This document shows positions 14,448 through 14,685 of a DNA stretch of 14,685 bases, one piece after another (position 1 is the first letter of the stretch; each line of letters begins with the position of its first letter). Source of the stretch: CBDULX01 sp048550535 (GTDB taxonomy: Bacteria > Pseudomonadota > Gammaproteobacteria > SZUA-229); assembly GCA_048550535.1 (NCBI GenBank), contig JBLYYN010000089.1, positions 1-14,685 of the forward strand, in the 5' to 3' direction. The notes beneath the pieces are model-generated. The model was not told the DNA's origin. It did not search any database and saw only the letters and a list, made by a program, of their open reading frames with translations. A program made the position numbers and the translations under genes.

Positions 14448-14685
14448 ACGATGGTCAGGATGAGCTCAGGCTGAGTGCCAGGGCGACTGACCAGGCAGAG
14501 GCCTTGATGGATCTTGGTCGCTATGAGCAGGCCATTCCCCTGTTATCAAATTCACTGGCACAATCACCGGATGACGAGCGTCTGCATTGCCGCCTGGCCG
14601 ATGCGTATTTTTCGCTGCATGATTATACCCAGGCAGAAAGCTTCGCCCAACGCGCACTGCATCTCGATCCGAACAGCGCACATGC
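14444..14685 (+). CDS. TPR-repeat protein, 3' partial
   Basis: The ATG at 14444 overlaps the stop of the AAA+ gene (ATGA), and the frame stays open to the right edge for 80 codons plus two bases. The visible part holds two tetratricopeptide repeats: residues ~14-44 (QAEALMDLGRYEQAIPLL) and ~45-78 (LADAYFSLHDYTQAESFA, ALHLDPNS), with the usual small/large residue spacing and closing proline. No signal peptide is seen, so it is expected to be cytosolic. No good ribosome binding site precedes it; translation is probably coupled to the AAA+ gene, so the two proteins likely work as a pair. What follows the repeats lies outside the window. Confidence 0.85.
   Translation, partial: MNDGQDELRLSARATDQAEALMDLGRYEQAIPLLSNSLAQSPDDERLHCRLADAYFSLHDYTQAESFAQRALHLDPNSAH

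Overview
The window is one continuous stretch of a Gram-negative, probably gammaproteobacterial and plausibly marine, chromosome. Pointers to this are a TRAP-type solute transporter, a class G malate synthase, Sec and lipoprotein signals with classical lipoboxes, good AGGAGG-type ribosome binding sites, and moderate base composition. All recognisable genes lie on the + strand. I see no tRNA, rRNA, insertion sequence, integrase or CRISPR array. The organism assignment is inference from gene content only.

Layout. (1) 3-2324: the small (DctQ-like, cut by the left edge) and large (DctM-like) membrane subunits of a TRAP transporter; the substrate-binding DctP subunit is presumably upstream of the window. 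The DctQ protein carries an unusual N-terminal membrane/coiled-coil extension. (2) 2548-4716: glcB, malate synthase G, behind a perfect Shine-Dalgarno sequence. (3) 4789-8380: a run of envelope genes: a tiny two-helix membrane protein with a TTG start, a DUF2157-like polytopic protein, an overlapping DUF4824-like single-pass protein, and a DUF2235 alpha/beta hydrolase with a full apparent Ser-Asp-His triad. (4) 8599-9231: an unrecognised outer-membrane-type lipoprotein with its own good sigma70-like promoter. (5) 9332-10312: an exported metallo-beta-lactamase-fold hydrolase whose leader contains a run of nine C. (6) 10414-12308: a four-helix membrane protein translationally coupled to a second, cysteine-rich, lipoprotein-type alpha/beta hydrolase. 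(7) 12453-13058: a flavin-reductase-like FMN-binding split-barrel protein. (8) 13173-14685: a TPR-AAA+ ATPase of the classic (katanin/Vps4/Cdc48-like) clade, translationally coupled to a second TPR protein that runs off the right edge.

How the genes may work together. The TRAP transporter and malate synthase G fit uptake and use of small carboxylic acids, though no common transcript is shown. The middle part (about 4.8-12.3 kb), which by eye is richer in A+T in places (especially 6.1-9.3 kb), is dominated by predicted membrane, lipoprotein and exported hydrolase genes and looks like an accessory envelope region. The AAA+/TPR pair looks like a separate two-protein remodelling module.

Non-coding structure is notable at four places: the C9 tract (9305-9313), a 35-nt dispersed-repeat-like palindrome (10344-10378), a perfect 14-bp stem-loop without a T tail beside a smaller hairpin (12363-12417), and a pair of tandem hairpin-forming repeats with 31-bp periodicity directly downstream of a TATAAT box before the AAA+ gene (13095-13149). 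The tandem repeat pair and the AAA+/TPR module it precedes are the best candidates for something not previously described.
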